From Hemicordylus capensis (lineage: Eukaryota; Chordata; Lepidosauria; Squamata; Cordylidae): a stretch of DNA of 64,000 nt. Below the pieces are notes generated by a model. That model did not search any database, was not told where the DNA came from, and saw nothing but the letters and a program-made list of their open reading frames with translations. Both the position numbers and the translations under genes were made by a program. How positions within the stretch are numbered: position 1 is the stretch's first letter; each line of letters starts with the position of its first letter. The stretch covers positions 55,700,001 to 55,764,000 of the forward strand of contig NC_069662.1 in NCBI RefSeq assembly GCF_027244095.1, read 5' to 3'. Positions 8,488 to 19,232 of this stretch are shown piece by piece.

Positions 8488-11400
8488 GTGAGTGTGGCCG
8501 CGGGCGGGGCGCGAGACAGGCGCGGGTCGGAATCAAGGCTTAGACTTCCCCGCGGTGAATTCGCGCAGGTGTGGGATGGCTTTCGCTAGCCTGTTGGACC
8601 CCGAACATGAGAAATGTTGGCGAGAGCGCCTCTGAGCATGGAAACATACGCTTTTCTCCCCCGGCTGAATAGAGCTAGGTAGCCGTTTGTGGAATTGACA
8701 CCTAGACCAGTGGGGGTGGGGGGTGGGAGGCCTTTAATCTTCCCTGGAGCCGCTCCTTACAAATACATCGATCTCCTTGAGTCCCTTTCCACAGAACTGC
8801 GCTCCCAACAACCCGAAAAGCGGTTTGCAATCAAATCTGGTTTTAGTTGCATACGTGGTTTAATCAAACTAATAAACGATCATCCTAATTGGCTTAACGT
8901 TACTAAAGAGGTTCTTGAGCGATAACTGTTGCTCTTGTAGCTGGTATCTTTGTTTTGCTGGCAAAAACTATACCTTTTGATAGCTGCATGAGGATCATAT
9001 TTGACAGATGCACCCTCTTCTGGCATGGGAATACAGCGGTCGTAAAAGGTGCCTCTGTTGAATTTTTACTTGCCATAGACCTGTTAAATACACACGAGGC
9101 CAGCTGGGAAAGAAAAGTGCCCCTATTTGATCGTCTGTATTAGTGTGGATTATTTCTACCCCCCCTAAAACTACATACAACAAAGGTATTATAATGGATG
9201 TAGCCCAGCTGCATTTTAAAAGAAAGGGATGCAGAATTCTAGCTTTGTAGCTGAGACTGTTGCTGTGCCTACTTCTGGTAAATATGTATTAGCACAGACA
9301 ACTAGGTGCTGAGCAGAACAGCGATGGAGAGTTTGCATTCTATGTTAGATGGACAAGACAAGGAATCCCACTTTTTTGCGGTCTATAATGATGCCCAGCC
9401 TAGCCAGATCTTTGTTCCTCCTCTGATTGGGGAGTTGCCCCATTGGCCTCCTGTTACTCCTGCAGAAATAACGGATTTAATAGGTCGCCTTAAAATTGGA
9501 AAAGCTCCTGGTCCTGATCTTCTTCTTCCTGAACTATTAAAAGCCAACATAGAATGGTGGGCTTTAGTTCTAGCTAATTTATTTACATCTATTAATAGTT
9601 CAGGTGTTGTACCAGAGCAATGGAAAACAGCAATAGTTGTTCCCATATTCAAAAATGGTTCCCATTCAGATCCATCTAATTATCGACCCATTAGTTTGTT
9701 GTCAGTGGTTGGCAAACTATATGCTCTATATCTTTTGGATAAGCTTGAGGCATGGATTTCAGAAAATCAAGTTCTCGGGATTCAACACGCGGGCTCTAGA
9801 GCAGGCCGCTCTACTCTCGATCACTGTATGATCCTGCACCATCTAGCAAAGAAATACTCTAGCGGCCCCAAATGCAATTTTTTTGTTGCCTTTATCGACC
9901 TAAAATCTGCGTTTGATTCTATCTCCAGATATTTATTATGGTCCAAACTTGGAAAAACAACAATAGATAAGAGATTGCTATTTTTTATGATGCAGCTTTA
10001 CTCCAACTCCTCATTACGGGATAGATAGGCTATCAATGGGGCCCTAACTGATTCTATCCCCTCTACTCGAGGGGTCAGTCAGGTCTGCGTCTTGGCCCCG
10101 ACACTGTTTAATCTCTTTATTAATGATCTGGCTCCATTTCTGGAGAGTGTGGATTCCCATGCTCTGAAGCTGGATAACAAACGAGTGCCCGTATTACTTT
10201 ATGCCAATGACGCAGCTGTGCTATCTCAGTCCAGATTAGGTCTGCAAAGACTGTTGCGTGCTTTTGCCGGCTACTGTAATGATAAACTAACAGTTAACTA
10301 CAAAAAAACAAAGGTCCTGGTTTTCTCTAAATCCAGGAAATTATATAAATGGGTAATAAATCAGAACCACATTGAGCAGGTTTACAACTATAAATATTTA
10401 GGCATATTATTTCAATATAATCTAAATTGGAAAACCCACAGGCTGTCTTCAATTCATAAAGCCTGCAATACTCTCAGTGACTTTTTGCAATTTTATTACT
10501 CTAAAGGGGGCCAGTTTGTTCCCATGGCACTCCAGGTATTTCGTGCTAAGATTGTGGCCCAACTACTTTTTGGAGTCCCGCTATGGATCCAGGGAGTAAC
10601 AGCTGAACTGGATATATTACAGTCTATTTTTCTAAGAGCAATCTTTGCAGTGCCTAGGTTCGTGCCTTATTCTGCTCTGTGCTTGAAATCTGGGTCTTTC
10701 TCCATAGTCTGTAAAGCCTGGGAGCTTACTTTTGCTAGATGGAGTAAACTTTTTTCAGAGATTCAGGAATTTTCTTTTTCCCAATATTTATGGGTGGATT
10801 CTTATCCCAACCCTTGGCTAACATATGTAAATAATAAAATTATGCAACTGGGCTTTTCTTCTTCAGAACTCCTCACTTGGGAACATAATAAGGTGAAGGA
10901 AATACTATTTCTCTGGTTGCATGATATCAAACGGCAGGAACTTATGTCTTCAGCCAATAGGACTTGCTCCCCTTTACATTTTGGGATTTTGCCACCTTGG
11001 GAAGATAGAGGTGCCTATTTATTTATTTATTTATTTATTTATTTATTAGTAATTACTTGCTAATTACTTAACAATGCTGCATTTTTCTAAATTTCGGGTT
11101 TCATTTGCTCGGGCCCAGTTTAACGTGTTGCCCTCTTCTCTTTTGGAACGGAGGTTTGCTAAAGATCATCCTGTTACGGTTTTTTGCCCTTGTGGTGCTG
11201 GCCACCTGGAAACTGTCACCCGTGTTTTGTTATATTGCTCTTTGTATCGGGATGCTAGAGAAGAATTTATTTCCCCTCTGTTACTCAAATTTCCTGGAAG
11301 GTGTGAGCTCTTTTATACATATTACTGTCTCGCGGATTCAAGCTCCGAGATTACAAAAATTGTAGCTAAATTTTTCTACATTGCCATTAGGTTAAGGTCC

Positions 11401-14400
11401 CTATTAAGCGTTTAATTGCGAGAGCTGTTTATTGTTTTTAAGTAATTTATTATGAGTGATTGTATTCTGTTTTATTGTGTTTTAGCATTGTTTATTGATC
11501 GTTGTATTGGACATATTTGTTATCCTTATTTCTGCTGGCCAATGGCCATAATAAAATTGATGGTGGACAAGACAAGGAAATATGAAAGATTTAAAGAGTG
11601 ATGAAAGTAATATGGGTGGCGGGCAGTAGAACTTGCTGTCAAGATAAATCTAGGGTTCCTGGGAAAGAAGTGGGTTAGGAGCAGCGACTTCAGGTAAGAG
11701 GAGGTGCCACCTTGGCTAACACCAAAAGGGATTCAGGTATCCATATTCTTAATTCCTGCCAGCTAGAATAGTCGAGCTCCCTTTCCCCCCATCACCTCCA
11801 AATAGCCCCATTCTTCATCAAAGCTTCAATGTTCTAGCATGCTGTAGTAGAGACTGAGTCCTAGTTTGCTCAGTAGGGATGTGCACGGAACCACAGAAGC
11901 GTGGTCCAGCAATTGGGGGAGTCTCTCTTTAAGGGCGGGTGGTAGTACTTACCCCCCTCCCGCCGTTCTTCCCCCTCCGGCGCTGGTGCGTTTAAAAAGG
12001 GTGCATGCACGCCACTAGCTGTTCTCCGTTTAAGGCTTAGAAGGACAACGACGGGGGCAGGGCGCATGCGCGCCACTAGCTGTTCTCCGTTTAAGGCTTA
12101 GAAGGACAATGATGGGGGCAGGGGCGGCAGGGAGGAACTCTGCCGCCCCAAGAAGAGTTTTAAATGCACCAGCGCCGGAGGGGGAAGAGCGGAGGGGGGG
12201 AGTACTACCCCCCCTTAAAGAGAGACTCCCCTGCCCTTCCGAACCTCCGGACCGCCAGACTTCCAAACCGGTCCGGAGGGCTTTTCAATTGTGCCCGAAC
12301 CGAACCATGCACACTACTATTGCTCAGCAGCCATGCTGCAGGCAGAGGCTGTGAACATGTGAAGCTGCCTGAGACGACTGGTCTGTCCATTCCAGTACTA
12401 TGGTAGAAGCTCTGCAAGGTCTCTGGCAGATGCCTTTCCAAGCCCTCCTACTGAGATGCTTTTAATGGGGGATGTTGGGATAGGTTCTTAAAGAAATAGG
12501 TTCTTAATGTTGGGATAGGTTCTTAAAGTAACATACTTTTGACTTTTTTCTGGAGGTAGTGGGGAGGAGTATTTGCCTCACACCCAGAGGTTGAGTTTTA
12601 GAATTTCCAGTGTCACAACAGTCCATTGCCTTAGTGCAGCAAATTGTATGTGAATTAGAGTGATGCCCTTCTGCACACTGTTCTCCTCTCATTGTCACTG
12701 GGATGTCTCTGCAGATGATTTTTTAAAAGGGGGGGGGGGATATAAGGGGTGTTCATTGTAGTGCAAAAGTTGTATCTACCACAGTCTTGCTCTCAAAAAT
12801 ATTCCATTGGCCAGCTGCTGAGGACAAACTGCTTTGTTTTAATAGGAATCAGTGGGTTGCTGTTTTCCTTACTCATGGTTATATCCCCTCTGAGATTACA
12901 GTAATTGCTGAATTCACCTCTTTGTGCATAGAAGTATTGCAGTCCTGTTCTAGAAATGCTTGAGAAAGCTTATTCAGGACCATCCACTGGTCATGTGAGC
13001 CATCAGCTTGTATCTAAATCCAGTAAAAGGGAAAGTTGTCTAATTTTCTCTCTCTTTTGTGGCTCAAACCAGGTTGTTGACTCAACATTTAGTGACAACG
13101 GGCTGGATCCTGGTAAGTGTCTGTTAGCCTTTCTCATGACTCTCTGGTCTGCCTTCCCTCTTGCTAAAAATTCCTAGTACCCCCCCCCCCCCAATACTTG
13201 CATTTTAGCAGTTCCTTCCATGGTGAATTTATGCTATGTATCCACACATTTTTCCTGCCTTTAATAGCTAGCCATTATTTGTGGTCACCGTTAACTCTGA
13301 CCCTCTCCAGAGTCCTCTGGCATGCCCAAAGATATTGTTTGACTTCATATGGAGCTCCAGAGGCATTCAAAATGAATCCAAGACACTGTGCAAATCAAGT
13401 GTGACTCCATCTCTCCTCCATATACTAGGCTTAGAAAAAAGGCAGCGTCTCGTCTTTGAGATTTACTACAGTTTGTAGTAAACTCTGAGAGTACTTCTGA
13501 AATCAGTGTAAAGTCAGAGAAGGGACAACTGGAATTGGGATGGTGGTGGTTTGCCACAGTGACCAGATTTGTGGGTCCTTTGTGCCATTCGTTGCTGTGC
13601 ATACAACTTGTGCCCTATTCACAACTGATCATAACTTTGTGTTCTGCAGTAATTAATGTAGTAAATACAAGTTCATGACTGCAGTCCATAATACTGACTA
13701 AAATCCCTGCTTCATATATGATTAGAATCCTGCTTCATGTATAAGCATGCTTTGAAAGAGTGGAGAAAGTTGTTCTTCTACCCCTTTAATCATATTGACT
13801 ACCAGTATTAAAGGTACCTAAAGGGTGTCATCTAATGGCACAGTGGGGAAATGTCTTGACTAGCAAGCTAGAGGTTGCCAGTTCGAATCCCCGCTGGTTT
13901 GTTCCCCAGACTATGGGAAACACCTATATCAGGCAGCAGTGATATAGGAAGATGCTGAAAGGCATCATCTCATACTGTGCAGGAGAAGGCAATGGTAAAC
14001 CCCTTCTGTATTCTACCAAAGACAACCACAGGGCTCTGTGGGCGCCAGGAGTCAACCCCAACTCGACAGCACACTTTACCTTTACTTTAAAGGGTGTTAA
14101 GGGGTAACTAACTTTAATTACTTTGAAAATGCACTTTCAGATGGACTTTGGTATTCTTTACCTTCTAGCATTGTTTGTGGAAAGCAGGAGAAAAGGGAGC
14201 ATTGCTTCAAGAGCCAACAGCATCGGTTCTACCAGTGCCTCTTCTGTACCAAATACAGGTATGGCCCATTGGCTCCCCCTTCAGTGGAATGGTTATTCCT
14301 TTCATTCAGCTATGTGGTGGACAGAGCCTCTGTCTTGTGCCCTTACATTCATTTCTGGGAAGCTGTGGTGAGAGAGGACACTGTATCAAGTGTTCTAGGA

Positions 14401-17341
14401 TAGGAGGAGGAGATGCTGGAAGACTCCTTGAGGAAATGTTGGGTACAACTACTTGCCTGCAGCTGGTGGTTCTTTTGCTAGTGACTCTTGGAAGTCATTC
14501 TCCTGGCTTTACATGGCTAAAGTGAGACTCAGCTAGTCTGAATTTGAAAGGTACCAGTAGATCTGGGGGCTCTAATAACTTCCCACCACTGATTCCTAGT
14601 AGCCCAAGGCTGTGTGGCAACACTGGGAAAGAGAGGGCCCATGAAGAAGGTGTATTCCCATTTATCTTGGGAAATAAATCTGACTGGTGCTGTCAGCTTT
14701 CAAGTGATGGATCTTCATGCTCTTCTCTCAGGAACTTGAGCCTTTTGGTTAGGGAAATCTTGTGGGTGGGGAGCTGTTGAGAGCCCCTGCAAAGACTTCC
14801 CTCAGGCCCCTTCCCTCTGCCTTGTCCCCTTAGCTGACAAGGACTGTTCTCCTGCCACAGATGATGAAGATTCTGACTACCAGCAGGAGGCCTATAAAGA
14901 AACCTACAAGGACCGCCGCCGCCGCGCCCACACCCAGGCTGAACAGAAGCGGAGGGATGCCATCAAAGTGAGAATTTAGGATAAGCTGGGAGCCTGTGCT
15001 TGGCTCCTTCTGTTCCACATGCCATATCCAGCATGCTTGCTCTGCTCCCAAAGATCTTACATTGCTCCCACAGTGAAGGGAAAGGGAGCACAGGGTGCCT
15101 GGATTTTTTTCATTTTCATTCCATCACTTTGTTCTGCAGGGTAGGTTTGTTTTGAGCGTTGTAATGCTGCTCTTTCTCTTCCACAGAAAGGCTATGATGA
15201 TTTACAGGCAATCGTACCCACATGCCAGCAACAAGATTTCTCAATAGGCTCTCAGAAGCTAAGCAAGGCAATTGTGCTGCAGAAAAGTGAGTTGGGATGG
15301 GAGGGGCAGGGACATCACCTGCTTTCCTCTGGGTTCTGATGTCCCCTCTGTTGACATCCTGTCTTCGTGTTACTTTAATCTTCTTCTGGTGGAATTCACT
15401 GCCACAAGATGTGGTGATGGCCACTAGCCTAGATGGCTTTATAAAGGGATTAGACAAATCCAGATAGGGCAGACCTATCAGTGGTTAATAGGCATGATGG
15501 CTACATGCTACCTCCCAGTTTCAGAGGCAGTATTTCTGAATAGCATTTGTTGGGAAGTGGGAGAGGGCTTTTTGCCCTCATGTCCTGCTTGTGGGCTTAT
15601 TGGAGGTATCTGGTTGGCCACTGGAAAGCCAAATGCTGAACCTTTGATGTGATTCAGCAGGACTGCTACATCTTATTTGCTGCTAAAAAACTTCCAGTGA
15701 TGTCTGGAAGCTCATCTCTATCTTACTCTATTTGGATTAAAACATTCTCTCTTAAGTGTATTTTACTGTTATGTTAATGTCTTGAGGGGGTCCGGCTCCC
15801 TTGTCTCCCTCCTAGAGAGAGAGCAAAGCAGCTTCAGTGCAACCTGGTTGAGGATTAACAATCTGGTGGAATAGGTACTGCCTCGTGGATTTTCAAAGAT
15901 TCTTTCTCTAACTCTTGGCCTTTTTGTTTCCAGCCATTGACTACATTCAGTTCTTGCACAAGGAAAAGAAGAAGCAGGAAGAAGAGGTCTCCACGCTTCG
16001 GAAAGATGTGATGGCCTTGAAAATCATGAAAGTGTAAGACTGTGTGTGCATACATGCAGGCAGGCAGAGAGAGCTTGCTTCAATATGAGCTATCCCAAAA
16101 TTCTTTTAAGGGAGGGAACTTGTTTCCCTTAATTACATACAGTATACCCCATCCCATCTTTAAGAGGGTTAGCCTCTCTCTCTGCAACATCAATCCTATA
16201 AAACATTCCAGGTTACAACACATCTTCCCTGTCCTTTTCCAGACCCAAGAATTAGGCTGTGTTCTTTTTCCCAAGCCCTCAAGGCACCTTTATACATTTC
16301 AGAAACTATGAACAGATTGTCAAAGCACACCAGGACAACCCAAACGAGGGCAAGAACCAGGTCTCTGACCAAGTGAAGTTCAACGTTTTCCAAGGCATCA
16401 TGGATTCCCTGTTTCAGTCCTTCAATGCCTCCATCTCAGTGACAAGCTTTCAGGAGCTTTCTGCATGTGTCTTCAGCTGGATAGAGGAGCACTGCAAACC
16501 ACAGGTAATTCCACAACTTGGGAGGATGTTGCTAGCAGACAAATTTAGCAAAGGTATCTTACTGGCCTTTCTGAATTCAATGCTGTTCACTAACCTAGGT
16601 AGTTAGTGACTATACAGGATGAGGGGCCTTATCTCCTTTGTGTTGTCACACATCACACCTCTGTTCAGTCACCCATAATCTCTTCGCACAGTTGGAACTG
16701 CATGGTTTGAACTCCTTGCAAGGAGAGCGGAATATTAATGACAAGCATTTTCTTCCTAATTCTGTGACCAGAAAGTCTACATTCAACAAAGATTGTATGA
16801 ACAGGGTAGCTATCTAAAGTTATGAGTGTTTAATATTCAACTTCTTGGCATGAAGGAGGAAATGTGATTTCCAGGATACTGCCATGCCAGTTTGTGATAA
16901 GTATATTTAGCACATCATGGATAAACACATTCTTAGTGCCAACCTCCTCCCCCCTACTATATTATATGTATATGTGTTCCCCCTTTTAAGAGGCTGATGC
17001 CACAGGTCAGGAGTCTGAAATCTTACACTTTTTGGTTTAATCCAAGCAAGGCTCTCTTTCTCTGCCTTCTCACTCCTCCTAGAGCAGGGGTAAGCAATGT
17101 GTGGCTCTCCAAATATGGCTGAACTACAACTCCCATCAACCCCAGCCACTATTTATTACTGTGGGGGATGATGGGAGCTGTAGTCTAGCAACATCTGGAG
17201 AGCCACATGTTTCCCACCCCATCTTAGAGCATATCCTTAGCCTGGACCAATCCACGGAGTGTTCACTTAGCTCTTTTTCCACAGACCCTCCAGGACATTG
17301 TCATCGGCGTCTTGCAACAGCTGAAGAGCCAACTCTACTAA
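8440..17341 (+). CDS. MLX: MLX gene span (8 coding exons), Max-like protein X
   Basis: MLX is a bHLH-leucine-zipper factor that pairs with MondoA (MLXIP), ChREBP (MLXIPL) and MAD family proteins and binds E-box/carbohydrate response elements in the nucleus. The exons join in frame to 246 residues, close to the short human isoforms. The N-terminus is MAEPQSVSPEDPWGGK, then a serine-rich segment (ASRANSIGSTSASSVPNT). Next is the basic region and helix-loop-helix (DRRRRAHTQAEQKRRDAIKK to QKLSKAIVLQK), then the zipper (HKEKKKQEEEVSTLRKDV). The C-terminal dimerisation and cytoplasmic-localisation domain follows (NYEQIVKAHQDN to QLKSQLY). All junctions have GT-AG sites and compatible phases. The start at 8440 has a strong context (AAGATGG). 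A weaker in-frame ATG lies at 8416. Intron 1 (4.6 kb) holds a LINE and a hAT element. Confidence 0.96.
8488..9180. other. MLX intron 1, 5' part
   Basis: The CpG-rich start of the intron grades into sequence with short open frames (about 8755-9143) that are not recognised. They could be the decayed 5' part of the LINE that follows, but no endonuclease motif was seen. Confidence 0.3.
9306..11570 (+). mobile_element. Non-LTR retrotransposon (LINE) fragment with reverse transcriptase and C-terminal zinc knuckle; clade unsure
   Basis: The reverse transcriptase reads KIGKAPGPDLLLPELLK, SNYRPISLLSVVGKLY, FFVAFIDLKSAFDSI, GVSQVCVLAPTLFNLFINDL and VLLYANDAAVLS, where the usual YADD is YAND. One stop (near 10026) separates the two main frames (9306-10028 and 10092-11063). 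A (TTTA)n run at about 11018-11045 precedes a third frame (11074-11415) with a CCHC-like knuckle (CPCGAGHLETVTRVLLYC). It ends near 'atggccataataaaattgat'. The endonuclease is missing, so the copy is probably 5' truncated. The lineage is common in squamates; R4-like or Vingi-like are candidates, unproven. Confidence 0.8.
11571..11873. other. MLX intron 1, unassigned
   Basis: No exon or clear repeat was recognised. Confidence 0.3.
11874..12319. mobile_element. Non-autonomous hAT-like element, TAGGGATGTGCAC family, GC-rich fold-back
   Basis: Exact 8-bp duplication TTGCTCAG at 11866-11873 and 12320-12327. The ends are TAGGGATGTGCACGGAACC and, inverted, TAGTAGTGTGCATGGTTCGG. The interior is a long imperfect palindrome (tctctttaagggcgg / cccccttaaagagaga; ctccggcgctggtgcgttta and its inverse). 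In its middle a unit of about 62 bp (gccactagctgttctccgtt and following) is tandemly duplicated. Confidence 0.85.
12328..13072. other. MLX intron 1, 3' part
   Basis: No exon was found. It contains G- and C-homopolymer runs and a short local duplication of 'taggttcttaa' near 12481-12530. The branch/acceptor region ends ...ctcaaaccag at 13072. Confidence 0.4.
13073..13112 (+). CDS. MLX: MLX coding exon 2
   Basis: VVDSTFSDNGLDP plus one base. It matches the human VEYAYSDNSLDPG segment. Acceptor CAG, donor GTAAGT. Confidence 0.9.
13113..13808. other. MLX intron 2, 5' part
   Basis: A C-homopolymer near 13180. No repeat or exon was otherwise recognised. Confidence 0.3.
13809..14095 (+). mobile_element. 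Sauria-type SINE (tRNA-derived, Bov-B-like 3' part)
   Basis: tRNA-like head with box B 'ccagttcgaatccccgctgg', then 'gatataggaagatgctgaaa', 'atctcatactgtgcaggaga', 'ccacagggctctgtgggcgc' and the ending 'cgacagcacactttaccttt' with the ACCTTT tail typical of the family. The middle block is shared with the head of the Bov-B copy at 785-930. Confidence 0.88.
14169..14258 (+). CDS. MLX: MLX coding exon 3
   Basis: Encodes LFVESRRKGSIASRANSI then GSTSASSVPNT, a serine-rich segment almost identical to human. The codon across the exon 2/3 junction reads GCA (Ala) where human has Gly. Acceptor TAG, donor GTATGG, phase 1 at both ends. Confidence 0.95.
14259..14860. other. MLX intron 3
   Basis: No exon or obvious mobile element was recognised. 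It ends ...cctgccacag before exon 4. Confidence 0.5.
14861..14967 (+). CDS. MLX: MLX coding exon 4 (basic region)
   Basis: Encodes DDEDSDYQQEAYKETYKD then RRRRAHTQAEQKRRDAIK, the acidic stretch and the DNA-contacting basic region with the H..E..RR pattern of class B E-box binders. Donor GTGAGA. Confidence 0.97.
15187..15286 (+). CDS. MLX: MLX coding exon 5 (helix-loop-helix)
   Basis: KGYDDLQAIVPTCQQQDFS then IGSQKLSKAIVLQK: helix 1, loop and start of helix 2. The splice donor is GTGAGT, phase 1. Confidence 0.97.
15370..15690 (+). mobile_element. CR1-type LINE 3' end
   Basis: 'ctggtggaattcactgccac', 'gatggccactagcctagatg', 'ggattagacaaatccagata' and 'tttctgaatagcatttgttg' form the 3'-end repeat common in squamates. 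An inverted relative lies at 37715-37920. Confidence 0.6.
15934..16033 (+). CDS. MLX: MLX coding exon 6 (helix 2 and leucine zipper)
   Basis: TIDYIQFLHKEKKKQEEE then VSTLRKDVMALKIMKV. Acceptor CAG; donor GTAAGA at 16034, phase 2. Confidence 0.97.
16303..16504 (+). CDS. MLX: MLX coding exon 7 (C-terminal domain)
   Basis: NYEQIVKAHQDNPNEGKNQ, VKFNVFQGIMDSLFQSFN and SFQELSACVFSWIEEHCKPQ, nearly identical to human. Donor GTAATT. Confidence 0.97.
16505..17085. other. MLX intron 7, 5' part
   Basis: No exon or identifiable element. Confidence 0.4.
17086..17222. mobile_element. Short palindromic hAT-like MITE in MLX intron 7
   Basis: 137 bp, nearly all inverted repeat: GTGTGGCTCTCCA at the left, its complement (tggagagccacatg) at the right, and 'actacaactcccatca' opposite 'gatgggagctgtagtc'. 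Flanked by CCTAGAGC (17078-17085) and CTTAGAGC (17223-17230), 7 of 8 bases alike. Confidence 0.75.
17285..17341 (+). CDS. MLX: MLX coding exon 8 (terminal)
   Basis: TLQDIVIGVLQQLKSQLY and TAA stop at 17339-17341. It matches the human C-terminus TLREIVIGVLHQLKNQLY. Confidence 0.97.
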   Translation, partial: TLQDIVIGVLQQLKSQLY

Positions 17342-18380
17342 CCATTGCTCACAACTGAGCAGCCTAGGAGAGGCATATTACAGCTTGGAGCAATGTGGTG
17401 AAGGGGCCTTGTTCCTGCCACTACTTCCTCTTCAAGCTTTTCTTGGGGCTACTGATTACATTTACCTCTACAACCCTCCTCTCAGCCTGCACTGCCAAGC
17501 TCTTTCAGTGAGCAGGAAAGTGATTAGCTATCTGTTGAAGAGGATCCGTCACTGCAATATCCCCCCTCTGAGCCTTGGCTCTGTTCCTTTTTGTATGTTG
17601 ACCTAGCTTGTCTGAAACTAACCTACAGTACACCAGTCCTAGGGTTCCACAATGAGTCTGACTCCTTTCCCAAGAGCACAGAAGCACTGGGACTTGAGCG
17701 CCTTCCAGGCTTCCCTTCACCTTAAATCAGTAGCTGAGCTTCTGAATTCTCAGTGCAAGACACTGAGACATTACACATTTGGCTCAGCTTAAGTGGCACT
17801 GGCTAAGAGCTGCCAACTCTGCTTTGCACACAGACACTCGGATTCAATGCCAAGACAGCTTTATGTAGCATATGCTTTGGGCTAGGTTCTGGGCCCTGAA
17901 TAAGTTATGCAATAAATTGGCTTGCTTTGCATAATTCTTCTGCAACCCTTGCAGAGAGGCAATAAGCCATACCACTGAAGCCACAACCTCCCAATCCTTT
18001 TTGTCCTCCTCCAGCTTTTGTAAGTGCTTGACCTACTCACAAGCATTGCCTGCTTTCAGTACTACAGATGCAAGAGTCTGGCTAAGCTTAGATTCTGTTT
18101 AAGAATCACAAGTGGCTTTTTGAGCACTTCAGAGCCCCTCAGTTTCCAAAGATACAGTAACATGAGCCGAAGCCAACCCTCCAATGCAATGTCTGCTTTC
18201 TGTTGTTCACCAACCACACAAAAAAGAATGTGGGTCTCCTGTTCTTAATAGGCACTGCTTTCTGGATCTGCTGCTGGTTGGTGGTGAAGGACTCTAGCTT
18301 GGACAGACCTCACTTGTGAAAATTAAAGTATTTTTATATGATGACAAGCATTCTAATAAATTTTGCAAAGTGTTTGAATG
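17342..18380 (+). other. MLX: MLX 3' untranslated region (inferred)
   Basis: No repeat was recognised from the stop to an AATAAA at 18355-18360, with ATTAAA slightly upstream (18322-18327). The end near 18380 is inferred from these signals. Confidence 0.65.
18355..18360 (+). terminator. MLX: MLX polyadenylation signal AATAAA
   Basis: AATAAA about 1 kb after the MLX stop, followed by a GU-rich stretch (tggtttgttttgag near 18398). Confidence 0.65.
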
Positions 18381-18895
18381 ACTTAAGTGCTTCTGCATGG
18401 TTTGTTTTGAGCAACTAGGGGACCAGATCTAAAGCTTTATAGATCAGCCCCTCCACACTGAAATATCTGCTCTGACTTCTGGTAAGCCCCTCAATATCTA
18501 AAGTAGAAACCACTCCAACATTCTCCCCCCACCCCGTGAATCACAGAAGAGATGCAATGATTATCTAGTCCAGTAACAACTTGTTCAAGTCAGGCTACCC
18601 TAGACTTATAGCTCAATCTTATCCAAATTAGTCAGAACCTTAATGCCTCCAAGATTTTTTTTTTTTTTAAACTGCTCATAGGAATTTTTTTTCTGGTGTT
18701 TCCCAATATTTAGAGATGAAACATGCAGGATAGTAGGTTTGATAACCTTGCGGGCCTGCAAGATTAATCTTATTTCCACCTGATCTGGATATTCAGAAAA
18801 AGTATGAAAGTAGAACATGAGGGGGTGGGGTTAGTTTAATTTACACAATAGGGTCCACACAGAATGCAGGCCTGTTCCACAAAGAGATGATACAG
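18381..18895. other. Spacer between converging MLX and PSMC3IP
   Basis: A ~12-T run near 18656. No gene or clear repeat. Confidence 0.4.
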
Positions 18896-18915
18896 CAGCC
18901 AGAGCAATTTAAATA

Positions 18916-18921
18916 TTTATT
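18916..18921 (-). terminator. PSMC3IP: PSMC3IP polyadenylation signal (AATAAA on minus strand)
   Basis: TTTATT on the plus strand, about 255 bp past the PSMC3IP stop. Confidence 0.6.
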
Positions 18922-19175
18922 TTGTGGTTCCCTCCCCACCCCTACCCCCCAACAATTTTCTCAATCTCTTACCAGCAGTCCTGTGTAGTGGGGCAAACAA
19001 CCTGACATGCCTGGGGAGAGGTACTGGAACTAAGAACTAATAGTGCAGTGAGCAGGATCTGTTATCCCCACTGAATGAAAAGTACTTTCAAAAATATACA
19101 GAGCTATGGAAGATGTAGGACTGGAACTTGAATGCTAAATAGGTGTATGTTTCATAAGCCAGGCAAGCCTTTGGT

Positions 19176-19232
19176 TCAGACTGGAGGTAACGTAACATTT
19201 AAGTCTTCGTCCGTCTCAATGCCAACTTCCTC
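19176..19232 (-). CDS. PSMC3IP: PSMC3IP coding exon 8 (terminal)
   Basis: EEVGIETDEDLNVTLPPV and TGA stop. Human ends EEVGIETDEDYNVTLPDP. Confidence 0.96.
   Translation of the reverse strand, partial: EEVGIETDEDLNVTLPPV

Noticed and set aside
8689-9143. Open frames such as ELRSQQPEKRFAIKSGFS
   Set aside because: No family recognised. They lie in MLX intron 1 between the promoter and a LINE. Not called as a gene.
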